A stretch of 64,000 nt of DNA. Source: JAGQRJ01 sp041402045. Lineage in GTDB: Bacteria; Planctomycetota; J058. Under the pieces are notes generated by a model that ran no database searches, was not told the DNA's origin, and saw only the letters and a program-made list of their open reading frames with translations. The stretch spans positions 1 through 64,000 of the forward strand of contig JAWKSZ010000003.1 in NCBI GenBank assembly GCA_041402045.1, in the 5' to 3' direction. Below, one piece after another: positions 52,874-61,652 of this stretch (positions within the stretch are counted from its first letter, which is position 1; every line of letters begins with the position of its first letter). The position numbers and the translations under genes are program-made.

Positions 52874-52985
52874 CCGCGGTCGTCTAGGGCCCGGGGGGGC
52901 TGATGGAGGGCGGGTCGCCGTTGGCCCGTCGCTTGCGCCCCAGGCGCCCGTGAAGCAAGCACTTGCCTCTAGCGGAGCTCCGGGC

Positions 52986-55658
52986 GTGGCCGAGTCCCAG
53001 CTGACCCTGATCCTGGAAGAGAACGGCCAGCTCCGCGCGCACCGGATCGACGCCCCCTCCGTCACGATCGGGCGCACCGCGGACAACGCGGTGCGGGTCA
53101 GCGACGCGCTCAGCAGCCGCCAGCATTGCCAGGTCGAGCTCAAGGGCGGCAGCTACTGGGTCCAGGACCTCAAGAGCCGCAACGGCACCAAGCTCAACGG
53201 CAAGAGCCTGACCGAGCCCACCGAGCTCAAGCCCGGCGACCGGATCCAGGTCGGGGACTCGATCGTCCACTTCCAGGAGCGCCAGGGCGCGACGAGCAAG
53301 CGCACCAGCGCTCGTCAGCGCGGGCCCCTGGCCGAGGGCACCCGCTTCCGGCTGAGGGTGCTCGGCGGCGCGGCGGAGGCCAAGGCCGCGGTGGTCACGA
53401 GCCTGCCCTTCGTGCTCGGGAGCAAGGAGAGCTGCGGGCTCGTGCTCACCGAGGACGACGTCGCCGGCGAGCACGTCATGCTCGTGGGCGACCGGGGCCA
53501 GGTGCACCTGGTGGACCTCTCCGGCGACCGGACCGCCCTCGACGGCAAGCCGGTGCGCGGGCGGGTCCTGCTCCAGGAGGGCAGCAAGCTCCAGCTCGGC
53601 GCGGCGACCACGCTGCGGGTCGAGGTCCCGAGCTCCAAGTCCTCGAGCCGCAGCAGCGCGCGCAAGCGCGGCGCGGCGGCGGGCAGCGCGCGCAAGAAGG
53701 CCGAGTCCGCCCGGCGGCGCGAGCCGGAGCCCGAGGACGAGGTCGACGAGGTCCCCCTCGACGAGGTCGAGGAGCTCTCGAGCCTCGACGAGGACGACGA
53801 CGACGGGAGCAAGATGGTCGAGGTCGTGGCCCGGGAGGGCGACGTGGGCCTCGACGACGTGGACCTCGGCGCCCGGCTCGAGGCCGCGGCGCAGGAGGAG
53901 GGCGGCAAGGGCGGCGGCGTCCTGGGCCTGGTGCTCCTGCCGCTGATCGTGCTCCTCGCCGCCGGCGGGCTGTTCTGGGTGGGTCAGTCCGCCTTCGAAG
54001 AGCGCCTCGCCGATCCGCAGCCCGAGAACAACCGCCTGCGCAACTGGAGCTTCGAGGAGGTCGGCGCCGACGGGAAGCTCCCGGGCTGGGACCTGCTCGC
54101 GGGCGCCGGACAGGCCGCGCGCGACGCGAACGTGGCCGGCTACGGGCGGGCGTCCTTGACCCTGCGCCCGGCCGCCCCCGAGGAGCCCGAGGTGCGCTCC
54201 GAGAAGATCCGCGTCTCGGCGGGCAGCGTGTATCGCGTGCGCGCGGCGACCTCGCACACCGCGGGGGCCGCGGCGGTGCTGCGGGTCGACTGGTCCCGCG
54301 AGAGCGACCCCGACTGGTCGCGGCAGACCGTGGCCGTGGCCACCGACTTCAAGGACCGTGGCTGGAAGGACGTGAGCGGGCTCGTGGTCGCGCCCCTGGG
54401 CGCCACCCACGCCCAGCTCGCCGCCGCCGCCAGCGGCAACGGCGAGGTGCGCTTCGACCGCATGTTCATGGGCGAGGCCACCTCCCAGGCCAGCGACGAC
54501 GCCCCCGCCGAGGCCCTCGAGCCGGCGTGGGAGGTGTTGAGCGGACCCCAGGGCCTGGAGGTGTGGGCCGACCCCCACGCGGTGATCACGGTCATGGCCA
54601 ACGAGACCGACGAGCTGGTCTACGGGCTGGGGCTCGCCGCGCCGGACCGGGTCAAGGACGCCCTCGGGCACCAGCGCAGCGCGCGGATCGACCAGCCCCT
54701 GGGCTGGCAGGCCGACGAGAGCCTGCTCGCGATCGGGACGCTGCCCTTCCCCGCGCCCCAGGGCACGCAGTTCGACTTCGTGGCCCAGGCCTCGGCCGAG
54801 GAGCTGCGCCTGCGCTGGACCCTGGGCCGCGACGCCGAGCCGCTGCCGCTGGTGTTCACCCTCCCCGCGCGCCAGCGGATCGAGGCCCTGGCCTTCGACG
54901 GGCAGCCGCTCCCGCCCCCGAGCCCCAGCGGCTCGCGGCTGGAGGAGGTCGCGGAGATGACCTGGGGCAGGGAGGAGAAGCAGGTCTCCTTCCGCTTCAC
55001 CGCGCCAGCGACCGTGACCGTGTACCCCCACGGCTCGCGGGGCGCCTTCGTCGTGCTCTCGATCCCGCCCCGCAAGCTCAAGAACGGCGACCTGCGCCTG
55101 GGCTTCGACCTGGGCGGGGCCTCCCTCGGCCGCGGCGCCAAGGTCCAGGAGCGCTTCAAGGAGGCCCGCGAGGCTCGGGGCCGCGGCGCGCTGACCCGGG
55201 CCCTCGAGGTCTACCAGGCGATCGAGCGTGAGTTCAACTTCGACGCGGAGGTCGTGGCCCGCGCCAAGCGCGAGGCCGCCTCGATCCGCGCCCTGGCCGA
55301 GGAGCTCCTGGGCGCCGTGCGCTGGGCCCAGGCCGAGTCGCGGCGCCTGGCGCACCCCGCCTTCGCGCGGGCGGCGCGCGCCGCGCTGACCGCCCTCGAG
55401 CGCGACTTCGCCGGGACGTCGGAGCTCGACCGCGCCCGGACCGCGACCACCGAGATCGAGGAGCGCGTCGAGTCCGAGCGCGCGACCGAGCTCAACGGCG
55501 AGCTGGCTCGGCTGAACCGCAGCGCCCAGGAGCACGTGCGCCAGGGCCGCGAGGCCCTGGCCCGGTTGATCTACCGCGACGTCGTGCGCCACGACGCGAG
55601 CCTGGCCGAGGTCCGCAAGGCCCAGGCGGCGCTCCAGCGCCTGGAGGAGGGCAAGTGA
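52986..55658 (+). CDS. Membrane protein with two FHA domains
   Basis: 890 residues from GTG 52986, after GGAG; earlier in-frame starts exist (52788, 52869), but the first would lie upstream of the candidate promoter. FHA domain 1 covers residues about 5-95 with all phosphothreonine-binding landmarks (VTIGRTADNAVRV, SSRQHCQV, LKSRNGTKLNG). A second FHA-like domain (about 118-205) is degenerate (FVLGSKESCGLVL, GEHVML, LDGKPVRG). A Lys/Ser/Glu-rich linker leads to one membrane helix (LGLVLLPLIVLLAAGGLFWV, about residues 315-335). The outside part has a carbohydrate-binding-like jelly roll (NRLRNWSFEEVGADGKLPGW) and a long helical C-terminus (about 720-890). It probably couples Thr phosphorylation to the pilus genes that follow. 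The stop overlaps the next start (GTGA). Confidence 0.8.
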   Translation: MAESQLTLILEENGQLRAHRIDAPSVTIGRTADNAVRVSDALSSRQHCQVELKGGSYWVQDLKSRNGTKLNGKSLTEPTELKPGDRIQVGDSIVHFQERQGATSKRTSARQRGPLAEGTRFRLRVLGGAAEAKAAVVTSLPFVLGSKESCGLVLTEDDVAGEHVMLVGDRGQVHLVDLSGDRTALDGKPVRGRVLLQEGSKLQLGAATTLRVEVPSSKSSSRSSARKRGAAAGSARKKAESARRREPEPEDEVDEVPLDEVEELSSLDEDDDDGSKMVEVVAREGDVGLDDVDLGARLEAAAQEEGGKGGGVLGLVLLPLIVLLAAGGLFWVGQSAFEERLADPQPENNRLRNWSFEEVGADGKLPGWDLLAGAGQAARDANVAGYGRASLTLRPAAPEEPEVRSEKIRVSAGSVYRVRAATSHTAGAAAVLRVDWSRESDPDWSRQTVAVATDFKDRGWKDVSGLVVAPLGATHAQLAAAASGNGEVRFDRMFMGEATSQASDDAPAEALEPAWEVLSGPQGLEVWADPHAVITVMANETDELVYGLGLAAPDRVKDALGHQRSARIDQPLGWQADESLLAIGTLPFPAPQGTQFDFVAQASAEELRLRWTLGRDAEPLPLVFTLPARQRIEALAFDGQPLPPPSPSGSRLEEVAEMTWGREEKQVSFRFTAPATVTVYPHGSRGAFVVLSIPPRKLKNGDLRLGFDLGGASLGRGAKVQERFKEAREARGRGALTRALEVYQAIEREFNFDAEVVARAKREAASIRALAEELLGAVRWAQAESRRLAHPAFARAARAALTALERDFAGTSELDRARTATTEIEERVESERATELNGELARLNRSAQEHVRQGREALARLIYRDVVRHDASLAEVRKAQAALQRLEEGK

Positions 55659-57283
55659 GCCGCGCCCTGGGGATCGACATTGGCGCCAGCGGCACGACGG
55701 CGGTCGTGGCCCGCTACCGCCGCGGGTCGCTGGGGGTCGAGCACTACCTGCACCTCAGCGCGCGCGACCTGCGCGCCGAGGGGGTGGACCCCAGCTCCGC
55801 CGAGCAGGTGACGGCGGTGGTGCGGGACGCCCTGGCCCAGCGCGGGTTCCGCGCCAAGCGCGCGACGGTGGGCGTCTCGGGCAAGGACGCGATCATTCGC
55901 TACAGCCTGCTCCCGCCCATGCCCGAGTGGCGCATGAACTTGCTCGTGGGCATGGAGATCAGCGAGATCGCCGAGCGCACCGGCGAGCCGTTGAGCTCGG
56001 ACTTCCGCGTGCTCCAGAGCGGGAGCGGCGGGAACCTGGTCATGGTCGCCCTGGCCAAGGACGCGCGGGTCAGCGAGGCGGTCGACGGCGTCGAGCGCGC
56101 CGGGCTCGAGGTCGCGCGGGTCGTGCCCCAGCCGGTGGGCGTGGGTGACTGCGCGCGCTTCCTCGACGACGACGCGCACCGCCTGACGCTGGTGGTCGAG
56201 GTCGGCGGCACGTCGTCCGAGATCGCGATCGTCGAGCTCAACGACCTCTTGTTCGCGCGCAGCGTGGCGCAGGGCTGCGACCCCTACGTGGCGCGGGTGC
56301 GTCAGCTCGTGGGCTGCGGCGAGGCCGAGGCCTGGGAGGCGCTGCGCGCGGGGCGCACCCCCGACGGCGCGTCCTTGAGCTCGGCCCTGGCCGGGGTCCA
56401 CCGCCAGCTCGTGTCCATGCTCGAGGCGACCCTCGGCCTGGCGCGCAAGCAGCTCCACCGGCGGACCCTGGAGGTCGAGCGCGTGCTCGTCACTGGCCCG
56501 GGCGCGCAGATCCCGGGGCTCGTCGAGGCCCTGGGCGCGCAGCTCCCGGGCGAGCTCGAGGTCGAGGCCTTCGACCCCTTCGAGTTCCTCGACGCCTCCG
56601 ACGCCGACGCGGCCTCGCAGGAGGATATCGAGCGCTCGAGCTACGAGGCCCCGACCGCGCTGGGCCTCGCGTTCTCGACCCTGCTCCCCGGCGCCTGCAA
56701 GGTCGACCTGCTGCCGCTGGCCCACAAGGCGCGGCTCGAGTTCCGCCACCGCACGCTGTGGACCTACGTCGCCGGCGCCGTGCTGGCCCTGGCGCTCGTG
56801 GTCTCCGTCGGCACCGCGGTCTCCGCCCGGGGCAAGCAGGCCGCGCGCGAGAAGGCGCTCAAGAGCGCCCTGGGTCAGGTCAACGCGCGGCTCGCCGAGC
56901 ACGAGGAGCGCGTCGCCGAGAACGACCAGCTCGACGAGGCCCTGCGCCAGCTCGGGTTGCGCAGCCGCGCGGGCTACCACTTGCAGAGCCTGCTCGGCGC
57001 CCTGGGCGAGGGCCTCCCCCCCGAGATCTCGCTCAGCGCGGTGGAGCTCTCGCGGGACGGCGACCCCGACGGCGCGTTCCACTTCGTGCTCAGCGGCAGC
57101 GCCGACAACGCCCAACGCCGGGGGTTCGCGGCCATGCGCAGCCTGGAGACGACGATCGCGGCGCACCCCGACGTGGCCCAGGCGCTGGTCCAGCCCCGGG
57201 ACACCGACGGGGTGAACCTCGACTTCGACCTCACGGTCGTGCCCGAGGGCAACCCCAGCCCGGCGGCCGAGGGAGGCGAGTAG
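55655..57283 (+). CDS. PilM-PilN fusion protein (actin-like ATPase plus inner-membrane alignment subunit)
   Basis: 542 residues from GTG 55655 (GTGA overlap with the FHA gene). Residues 1-360 are the PilM/ FtsA-type fold: phosphate-1 loop GIDIGASGTTAVV, VGVSGKDAIIRYSLLPPMPE, phosphate-2 VVEVGGTSSEIAIVE and adenosine loop VLVTGPGAQIPGL. One membrane helix (TLWTYVAGAVLALALVVSVG, about 366-386) follows, then a PilN-like part with a coiled coil (ARLAEHEERVAENDQLDEAL) and a ferredoxin-like domain (PPEISLSAVELSRDGD). In most bacteria pilM and pilN are separate genes; here they are one protein, which places the actin-like part inside and PilN outside the inner membrane. Confidence 0.85.
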   Translation: MSRALGIDIGASGTTAVVARYRRGSLGVEHYLHLSARDLRAEGVDPSSAEQVTAVVRDALAQRGFRAKRATVGVSGKDAIIRYSLLPPMPEWRMNLLVGMEISEIAERTGEPLSSDFRVLQSGSGGNLVMVALAKDARVSEAVDGVERAGLEVARVVPQPVGVGDCARFLDDDAHRLTLVVEVGGTSSEIAIVELNDLLFARSVAQGCDPYVARVRQLVGCGEAEAWEALRAGRTPDGASLSSALAGVHRQLVSMLEATLGLARKQLHRRTLEVERVLVTGPGAQIPGLVEALGAQLPGELEVEAFDPFEFLDASDADAASQEDIERSSYEAPTALGLAFSTLLPGACKVDLLPLAHKARLEFRHRTLWTYVAGAVLALALVVSVGTAVSARGKQAAREKALKSALGQVNARLAEHEERVAENDQLDEALRQLGLRSRAGYHLQSLLGALGEGLPPEISLSAVELSRDGDPDGAFHFVLSGSADNAQRRGFAAMRSLETTIAAHPDVAQALVQPRDTDGVNLDFDLTVVPEGNPSPAAEGGE

Positions 57284-57284
57284 C

Positions 57285-58139
57285 GTGGACCTCGAGGCGA
57301 TCTGGCAGACCCACAAGCCGTTCATCATCAAGGTCGGCGTCGGCGCGCTCCTGTTCGCGATCCTGGCCTGGTATCAAGGCTCGGTGACCGCGAGCGCGGT
57401 GGCCCTCGAGCGGAGCAACGCGGGCAACGAGGGCAAGCTCGTCGCCAAGCTGAACGACCTCGAGGGCGCGGAGGGCCTGGAGAAGGGGCGCCACGCCGCT
57501 CTGGACAAGGACCTCAAGCCCGCGGTGCTGGGGGTCCTGGGCTGGACCTCGGACCCCGAGTTCGTGCTGCCCCAGGGCGATCGCTCGCCCCGGCTGTTCT
57601 ACGCCGCGGCGGTGACCAAGGCCGTCGAGCGCGTGAGCGACGCCGCCGCCACCTGGAACGCGGAAGTGCCCCGCGACGCGGCCTCCCTCGGGCTCCCGGT
57701 CGAGGTCGACGACGCGCTGGTGCCCGAGGCCCTGGCGCGGCTGGACGTGATCGAGCGCGTGGTGCGGATCCTGCTCGACGCCGGGGTGCGGCGGATCAGC
57801 GACCTGCGCCCGGAGCAGGTCGCCTACGTCTCGCCTCAGGGGCTGGGCGGGCACCTGCGCGCGGTGCCGTTCGAGGTCAGCTTCTCCGGCGGGCCGAGCG
57901 TGCTGCAGAAGGCGCTCAAGGGCCTGACCGAGGAGGGCTCCTTCGTCGAAGTCCTGGGGTGCCGCGTCGAGCGCACCGGCGAGGGGCCGCAGGCGGGGGT
58001 CGAGGTGACCCTCAGCGCCCAGGCGCTGGCGCTGGTCGACGCGATCCCCGAGGCGGCCAAGAGCCAGACCCAGTCCAGCGGCGGAGGCGGCCGCGGGCGC
58101 CGCCGGCGCGGGCGCCGCGTGTTCGGAAAGGATCGCTAG
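57285..58139 (+). CDS. PilO-like inner-membrane alignment protein
   Basis: 284 residues from GTG 57285, two bases after the stop of the PilM-PilN gene. One N-terminal membrane helix (IIKVGVGALLFAILAWYQGS, about residues 14-33), then a coiled-coil part and an alpha/beta domain (RAVPFEVSFSGGPSVLQKAL, EEGSFVEVLGCRVERTGEGP) of the PilO/GspM type. The C-terminus is a Gly/Arg-rich tail (GGGGRGRRRRGRR), which is not usual for PilO. The assignment rests on the gene order M-N-O-P and topology more than on sequence identity. Confidence 0.7.
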   Translation: MDLEAIWQTHKPFIIKVGVGALLFAILAWYQGSVTASAVALERSNAGNEGKLVAKLNDLEGAEGLEKGRHAALDKDLKPAVLGVLGWTSDPEFVLPQGDRSPRLFYAAAVTKAVERVSDAAATWNAEVPRDAASLGLPVEVDDALVPEALARLDVIERVVRILLDAGVRRISDLRPEQVAYVSPQGLGGHLRAVPFEVSFSGGPSVLQKALKGLTEEGSFVEVLGCRVERTGEGPQAGVEVTLSAQALALVDAIPEAAKSQTQSSGGGGRGRRRRGRRVFGKDR

Positions 58140-58141
58140 CC

Positions 58142-58513
58142 GTGGTCGTGACCAAGGAGAAGATCCTGGCCGCGGTGGCCCTGGCCCTGAGCGGGTTCCT
58201 GCTCAGCGGGCTGCGGCTGCCCCACGCCGACCCGATCCCCGAGGTGTTCGAGCCCGAGGGCGAGCGCCGGTTCCGGGTGCTCGGCGGGCTGCCGATCACC
58301 GGCCCCGACGTGGAGCTCGGGCTCGAGCGCGACCCGTTCGTGGTCCAGGACGCCTGGTCGGAGATGGACCCCGAGCCGCTGGCGCTCCCCAAGCGCGAGC
58401 GCTGGCTGCGGGCGGTGCCCGGCGGGCCCCTGGACGAGGCGCGGAGCCCCGCCGACCGGGTCAAGCTCGAGACGCCGCCGGGGCCGGGGACCGCGGCGGA
58501 GGTCCAACGGTGA
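58142..58513 (+). CDS. PilP-like small protein
   Basis: 123 residues from GTG 58142, two bases after the previous stop. A hydrophobic N-terminal segment (ILAAVALALSGFLLSGLRL) is followed by a short exported region rich in Pro/Glu, with ERDPFVVQDAW, a DPF motif like the DPF(x) signature of PilP and GspC-type proteins. PilP is normally longer (about 170 residues), so this is a short form or a linker protein. It overlaps the TPR gene by four bases (GTGA). Confidence 0.55.
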   Translation: MVVTKEKILAAVALALSGFLLSGLRLPHADPIPEVFEPEGERRFRVLGGLPITGPDVELGLERDPFVVQDAWSEMDPEPLALPKRERWLRAVPGGPLDEARSPADRVKLETPPGPGTAAEVQR

Positions 58514-60957
58514 GCGCGCTCCGCCGCGCCTGCGCGCTGGCCCTGGTGGGCCTGGCCTGCGCCCTCGGCGCCCGCGCTCAGGACGACCTCGAGACCCAGG
58601 TCGACGCCGACTACCGGGTCTACGACCTGGTCTACCTCAAGGCTACGGGCAAGGCCGTGGAGTGCACGATCGTCGAGGGCGACGACCCCGATCGGGTCAC
58701 GATCCAGCGCCGCGGGCGCTCGGGCAGCGTGAGCGTCGAGCGCTCCGAGGTGCTCAAGATCGTGCGCCGCCAGACCCCGCAGTCGGCGTACCAGGAGCGC
58801 GCGGAGCTCGTGCTCGCCGCGCAGCGCGCCGACCTGCACCGGCGACTCGCCGAGTGGTGCCTGAAGCAGAGCCTGCAGAGCGAGGCCGAGGCCCAGCTCG
58901 AGCTCGCGGCGACCACCGAGAGCGATCCGGCCGCGGCCAACGGGCACCGCGAGCGGCTGGCGGGTCTGCTCGAGGCGCGGGCCTGGCAGCAGGCGCCCCC
59001 CGCGGACCCCCAGCTCCTCGAGCGGATCGTGCGCCTGGTCGAGGCCGGGGTGCAGAGCGGCGCGCCCTCGGCGCGGCTGCAGCTCGCCCAGGCCCGGGTC
59101 GCCCTCGAGCTCGGCCTGCAGCAGACGGCCCTCGAGGCCCTCGCGGCCAGCGCGGGCGAGCTCGCGCGTCGCGCGCAGGGCGAGCCCCCGGCGGTGACGG
59201 GGGCCGCGGTCGAGCTCGACCCCGAGGCCCCGCGGGAGCGCTTCCGCGACCGGGCCGGCGTGCCCTTCGTGCCCCCGCCGGCTCCGGCGGAGGACGCCCC
59301 CGCGCCCCCGCCGCCCAGCGACGCCAGCGAGCTCGTGGGGCTCTCGGCGGCGGAGCAGACCTTGTTCCGGGTGGTGAACACCCTGCGCGGCGAGCAGCTC
59401 GTGGACGCCGGCCAGCCCGCCGAAGCTCAGGCCGCGTTCGAGGCGGTGCTCCGCGCCTGGCCCGCCGACGCTCGCGCTGCCGCGGGCCTGGGGCGCGCGC
59501 TGGCGGCCCAGGGCCAGTTGCCCCAGGCCGCGCAGGCGCTCGAGACGGCGCTCGCCGCCCACGCCGACGACCCGGACCTGCTCCTGGTGCGGGGGCAGCT
59601 GCGCTACCTCGAGGGCGACGTGCAGGCCGCCGAGAAGGCGCTGGAGGCGGCGGTCGGCGCCGCGGGCCCCGAGGGCACGCTCTCGTTCCGCGCCGCGCAC
59701 ACCGCCCTGGGGCTGAGCCGGCTCCTGGCCGGGGACCTGACCGAGGCCGAGGCGGCCTTCGTCGCCGCCGACGGCGACCCGGGGTTCGCCCCCGCCCGAG
59801 TCGGGCGCGGGCTCGTGGCCGAGTTCCAGAACGACCCCGACGCCGCGCGCACGCACTACGAGGAGGCCGCGCGCCTCGACCCCCAGGACCCCGAGGCCCA
59901 CTACTCCCTGGCGCAGCTCCAGCTCGCGGCGGGCCAGCTCGAGCAGGCCGAGACCTCGCTGCGCGCCGCGCTGCAGGCGGGCTACGTGCTCGAGCTCGGG
60001 GTGACCTCCATGGTCGAGGTGGCGCGGGCCCGCAAGGACGCCGCGGCGGCGACCCGGCTCCTGGAGCTGCTCTACCGCGTGGAGGAGGCCCCCGACGCGC
60101 GGCTGCTGAGCGCGCTGGGGAACGCCTACCTCGGCCACGAGCGGGTCGAGGACGCCGAGGGGCTGTTCCGCCAGGCCCTCGAGCAGGCGCCCGACCACGT
60201 CCCGAGCCTGCGCGGGCTGGCCTACTGCGCCTACACCCAGGGCCAGCTCTCCGCGGCCCGCGCGCTGTTCGAGCGCCTGCTGGCCGACGGGCGCAAGGAC
60301 GCCTGGGCCAGCGCGGGGCTCCTGGCCCTCGATCGTCAGGCGGCGCGTCGGGTGTGGCAGGACGGGTTCAGCGGGACGACGCTCCAGACGCTGTGGAAGC
60401 GCGAGGCCGACTACGGGCTCAAGGTCAGCGCTGCTGACGGGCACGCGGTGTTCCAGGGCAGCCAGCAGAACGACGCCCAGGGGATCACCTCGCTCATGCG
60501 CCGGGTCGACGGCGAGCAGGTGGTGCAGGTCGTGGCGGTGCTCGACCTCCCGCCCGGCGGCTACCGGGCCGGGGTGCGCTTCGAGAGCGAGCGCGGGGGC
60601 GCGGTGCTGTTCCGCGACTTCGACGGGCTCTTGCGCTACGCGACCTCGAACGGGCGCCAGGGCTGGAACGACCCGGTCGAGCTCGGCTCCTGGCCGGGCT
60701 CGGGGCCGCACCGCCTGGCGATCGACCTCGCGGAGCCGGCCAAGGGCGGGGTGCGCTTCGTGCTCGACGGCGAGGTCCTGGGCGAGGCCGAGGTCCAGGC
60801 GCTGCGCGCGAACAAGGGCTCGACCCAGCCGGTGCGCGTCGGCGTCTACGGACGGGGGCAAGCCCTGGGGCAGCGGGTGGACTTCCGCTGCGACGGGGTC
60901 GAGGTCTACGTGCAGCGCGCGGTGAGCTCGGGGGCGACGCCGCCCAAGCGCTACTGA
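58510..60957 (+). CDS. Secreted TPR protein with a C-terminal jelly-roll-like domain
   Basis: 815 residues from GTG 58510. Signal peptide (ACALALVGLACALGARAQ). A beta segment at about 30-85 (AVECTIVEGDDPDRVTIQRR, SVERSEVLKIVRR) is followed by helical repeats. Residues about 290-620 carry tetratricopeptide repeats (AAGLGRALAAQGQLPQAAQA, HYSLAQLQLAAGQLEQAETS, LGNAYLGHERVEDAEGLFRQ). The last 175 residues form a concanavalin-like fold (VWQDGFSGTTLQTLWKREAD, GYRAGVRFESERGGAVLFRD). In secretion operons, exported TPR proteins act like PilW/PilF pilotins or assembly factors; this one is much larger, so that link is inference. Confidence 0.75.
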   Translation: MSALRRACALALVGLACALGARAQDDLETQVDADYRVYDLVYLKATGKAVECTIVEGDDPDRVTIQRRGRSGSVSVERSEVLKIVRRQTPQSAYQERAELVLAAQRADLHRRLAEWCLKQSLQSEAEAQLELAATTESDPAAANGHRERLAGLLEARAWQQAPPADPQLLERIVRLVEAGVQSGAPSARLQLAQARVALELGLQQTALEALAASAGELARRAQGEPPAVTGAAVELDPEAPRERFRDRAGVPFVPPPAPAEDAPAPPPPSDASELVGLSAAEQTLFRVVNTLRGEQLVDAGQPAEAQAAFEAVLRAWPADARAAAGLGRALAAQGQLPQAAQALETALAAHADDPDLLLVRGQLRYLEGDVQAAEKALEAAVGAAGPEGTLSFRAAHTALGLSRLLAGDLTEAEAAFVAADGDPGFAPARVGRGLVAEFQNDPDAARTHYEEAARLDPQDPEAHYSLAQLQLAAGQLEQAETSLRAALQAGYVLELGVTSMVEVARARKDAAAATRLLELLYRVEEAPDARLLSALGNAYLGHERVEDAEGLFRQALEQAPDHVPSLRGLAYCAYTQGQLSAARALFERLLADGRKDAWASAGLLALDRQAARRVWQDGFSGTTLQTLWKREADYGLKVSAADGHAVFQGSQQNDAQGITSLMRRVDGEQVVQVVAVLDLPPGGYRAGVRFESERGGAVLFRDFDGLLRYATSNGRQGWNDPVELGSWPGSGPHRLAIDLAEPAKGGVRFVLDGEVLGEAEVQALRANKGSTQPVRVGVYGRGQALGQRVDFRCDGVEVYVQRAVSSGATPPKRY

Positions 60958-61009
60958 GTCGGAACGCGCGTGACGGCGCGCCTTGCAGAGCGACTCCAGG
61001 TGCAGGCCG

Positions 61010-61015
61010 TATACT
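61010..61015 (+). promoter_or_regulatory. Candidate -10 box before the GspG-like gene
   Basis: TATACT at 61010-61015, 17 bases upstream of the ATG at 61032, with GGGGAGGG between as ribosome site. No good -35 at 17 bases; TTGCAG at 60983 has 21-base spacing. The short leader makes this only a weak candidate. Confidence 0.25.
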
Positions 61016-61031
61016 CGCCCGGGGAGGGTTC

Positions 61032-61649
61032 ATGGCACGTTCGTCGCGAGGCTTCACGCTGGTCGAGCTCCTGGTCGTGATCGGGGTGATCGCGATCCTG
61101 GTGGGGATCGCGGTCCCGGCGCTGAGCGGGGTGCGGACCAACGCGCAGCGGGCCAACACCAAGAACCTGATCACCGAGCTCTCCCTGGCGATCGAGAACT
61201 ACCAGCTCGACTTCGGCGACTACCCGCCCTCGACCCCAAAGCGCGCCGGGATCCGGGGCAACGGGGAGAACGACGGGATCGAGACGCTCCTGCGCTGCCT
61301 CACGACCCAGGCCAAGAACGGCCCCTACTACGAGGCCAAGGACGAGCGCCTGGGGAACACCGACGTCGACTTCCTGGCGCGGGGCAACCCCACCCAGAGC
61401 ACGATCGCGGCGCTCGAGCTGTTCGAACTCGTGGACGACTGGGGCAACCCCCTCGTCTACTGGCACAACGCCGACTACGACCTCCCGGCGAGCTGCACCC
61501 GGATCGACGGGGCCACGATCCAAGCCAGCGCGGGCAAGGCCCAGAAGACCGGGCAGTACGTGGACCTCACCAAGTTCCAGCTCTGGAGCGCGGGGCCCGA
61601 CGGCGAGCCGGGGACCGACGACGACGTGACCTCCTGGGGCGACGAGTAA
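61032..61649 (+). CDS. Major-pseudopilin-like protein (GspG type)
   Basis: 205 residues from ATG 61032 with GGGGAGGG upstream. Type III signal: basic start, then the prepilin peptidase site G|FTLVELL with Glu at mature position 5 and a hydrophobic helix (GFTLVELLVVIGVIAILVGI). The following helix (ANTKNLITELSLAIENYQLD) and the DFGDYPPS and PLVYWHN segments are like GspG, including an Asp-rich C-terminus (PGTDDDVTSWGDE) where GspG binds calcium. Longer than E. coli-type GspG (about 140 residues). Processed by a prepilin peptidase outside the window. Confidence 0.85.
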   Translation: MARSSRGFTLVELLVVIGVIAILVGIAVPALSGVRTNAQRANTKNLITELSLAIENYQLDFGDYPPSTPKRAGIRGNGENDGIETLLRCLTTQAKNGPYYEAKDERLGNTDVDFLARGNPTQSTIAALELFELVDDWGNPLVYWHNADYDLPASCTRIDGATIQASAGKAQKTGQYVDLTKFQLWSAGPDGEPGTDDDVTSWGDE

Positions 61650-61652
61650 GCG

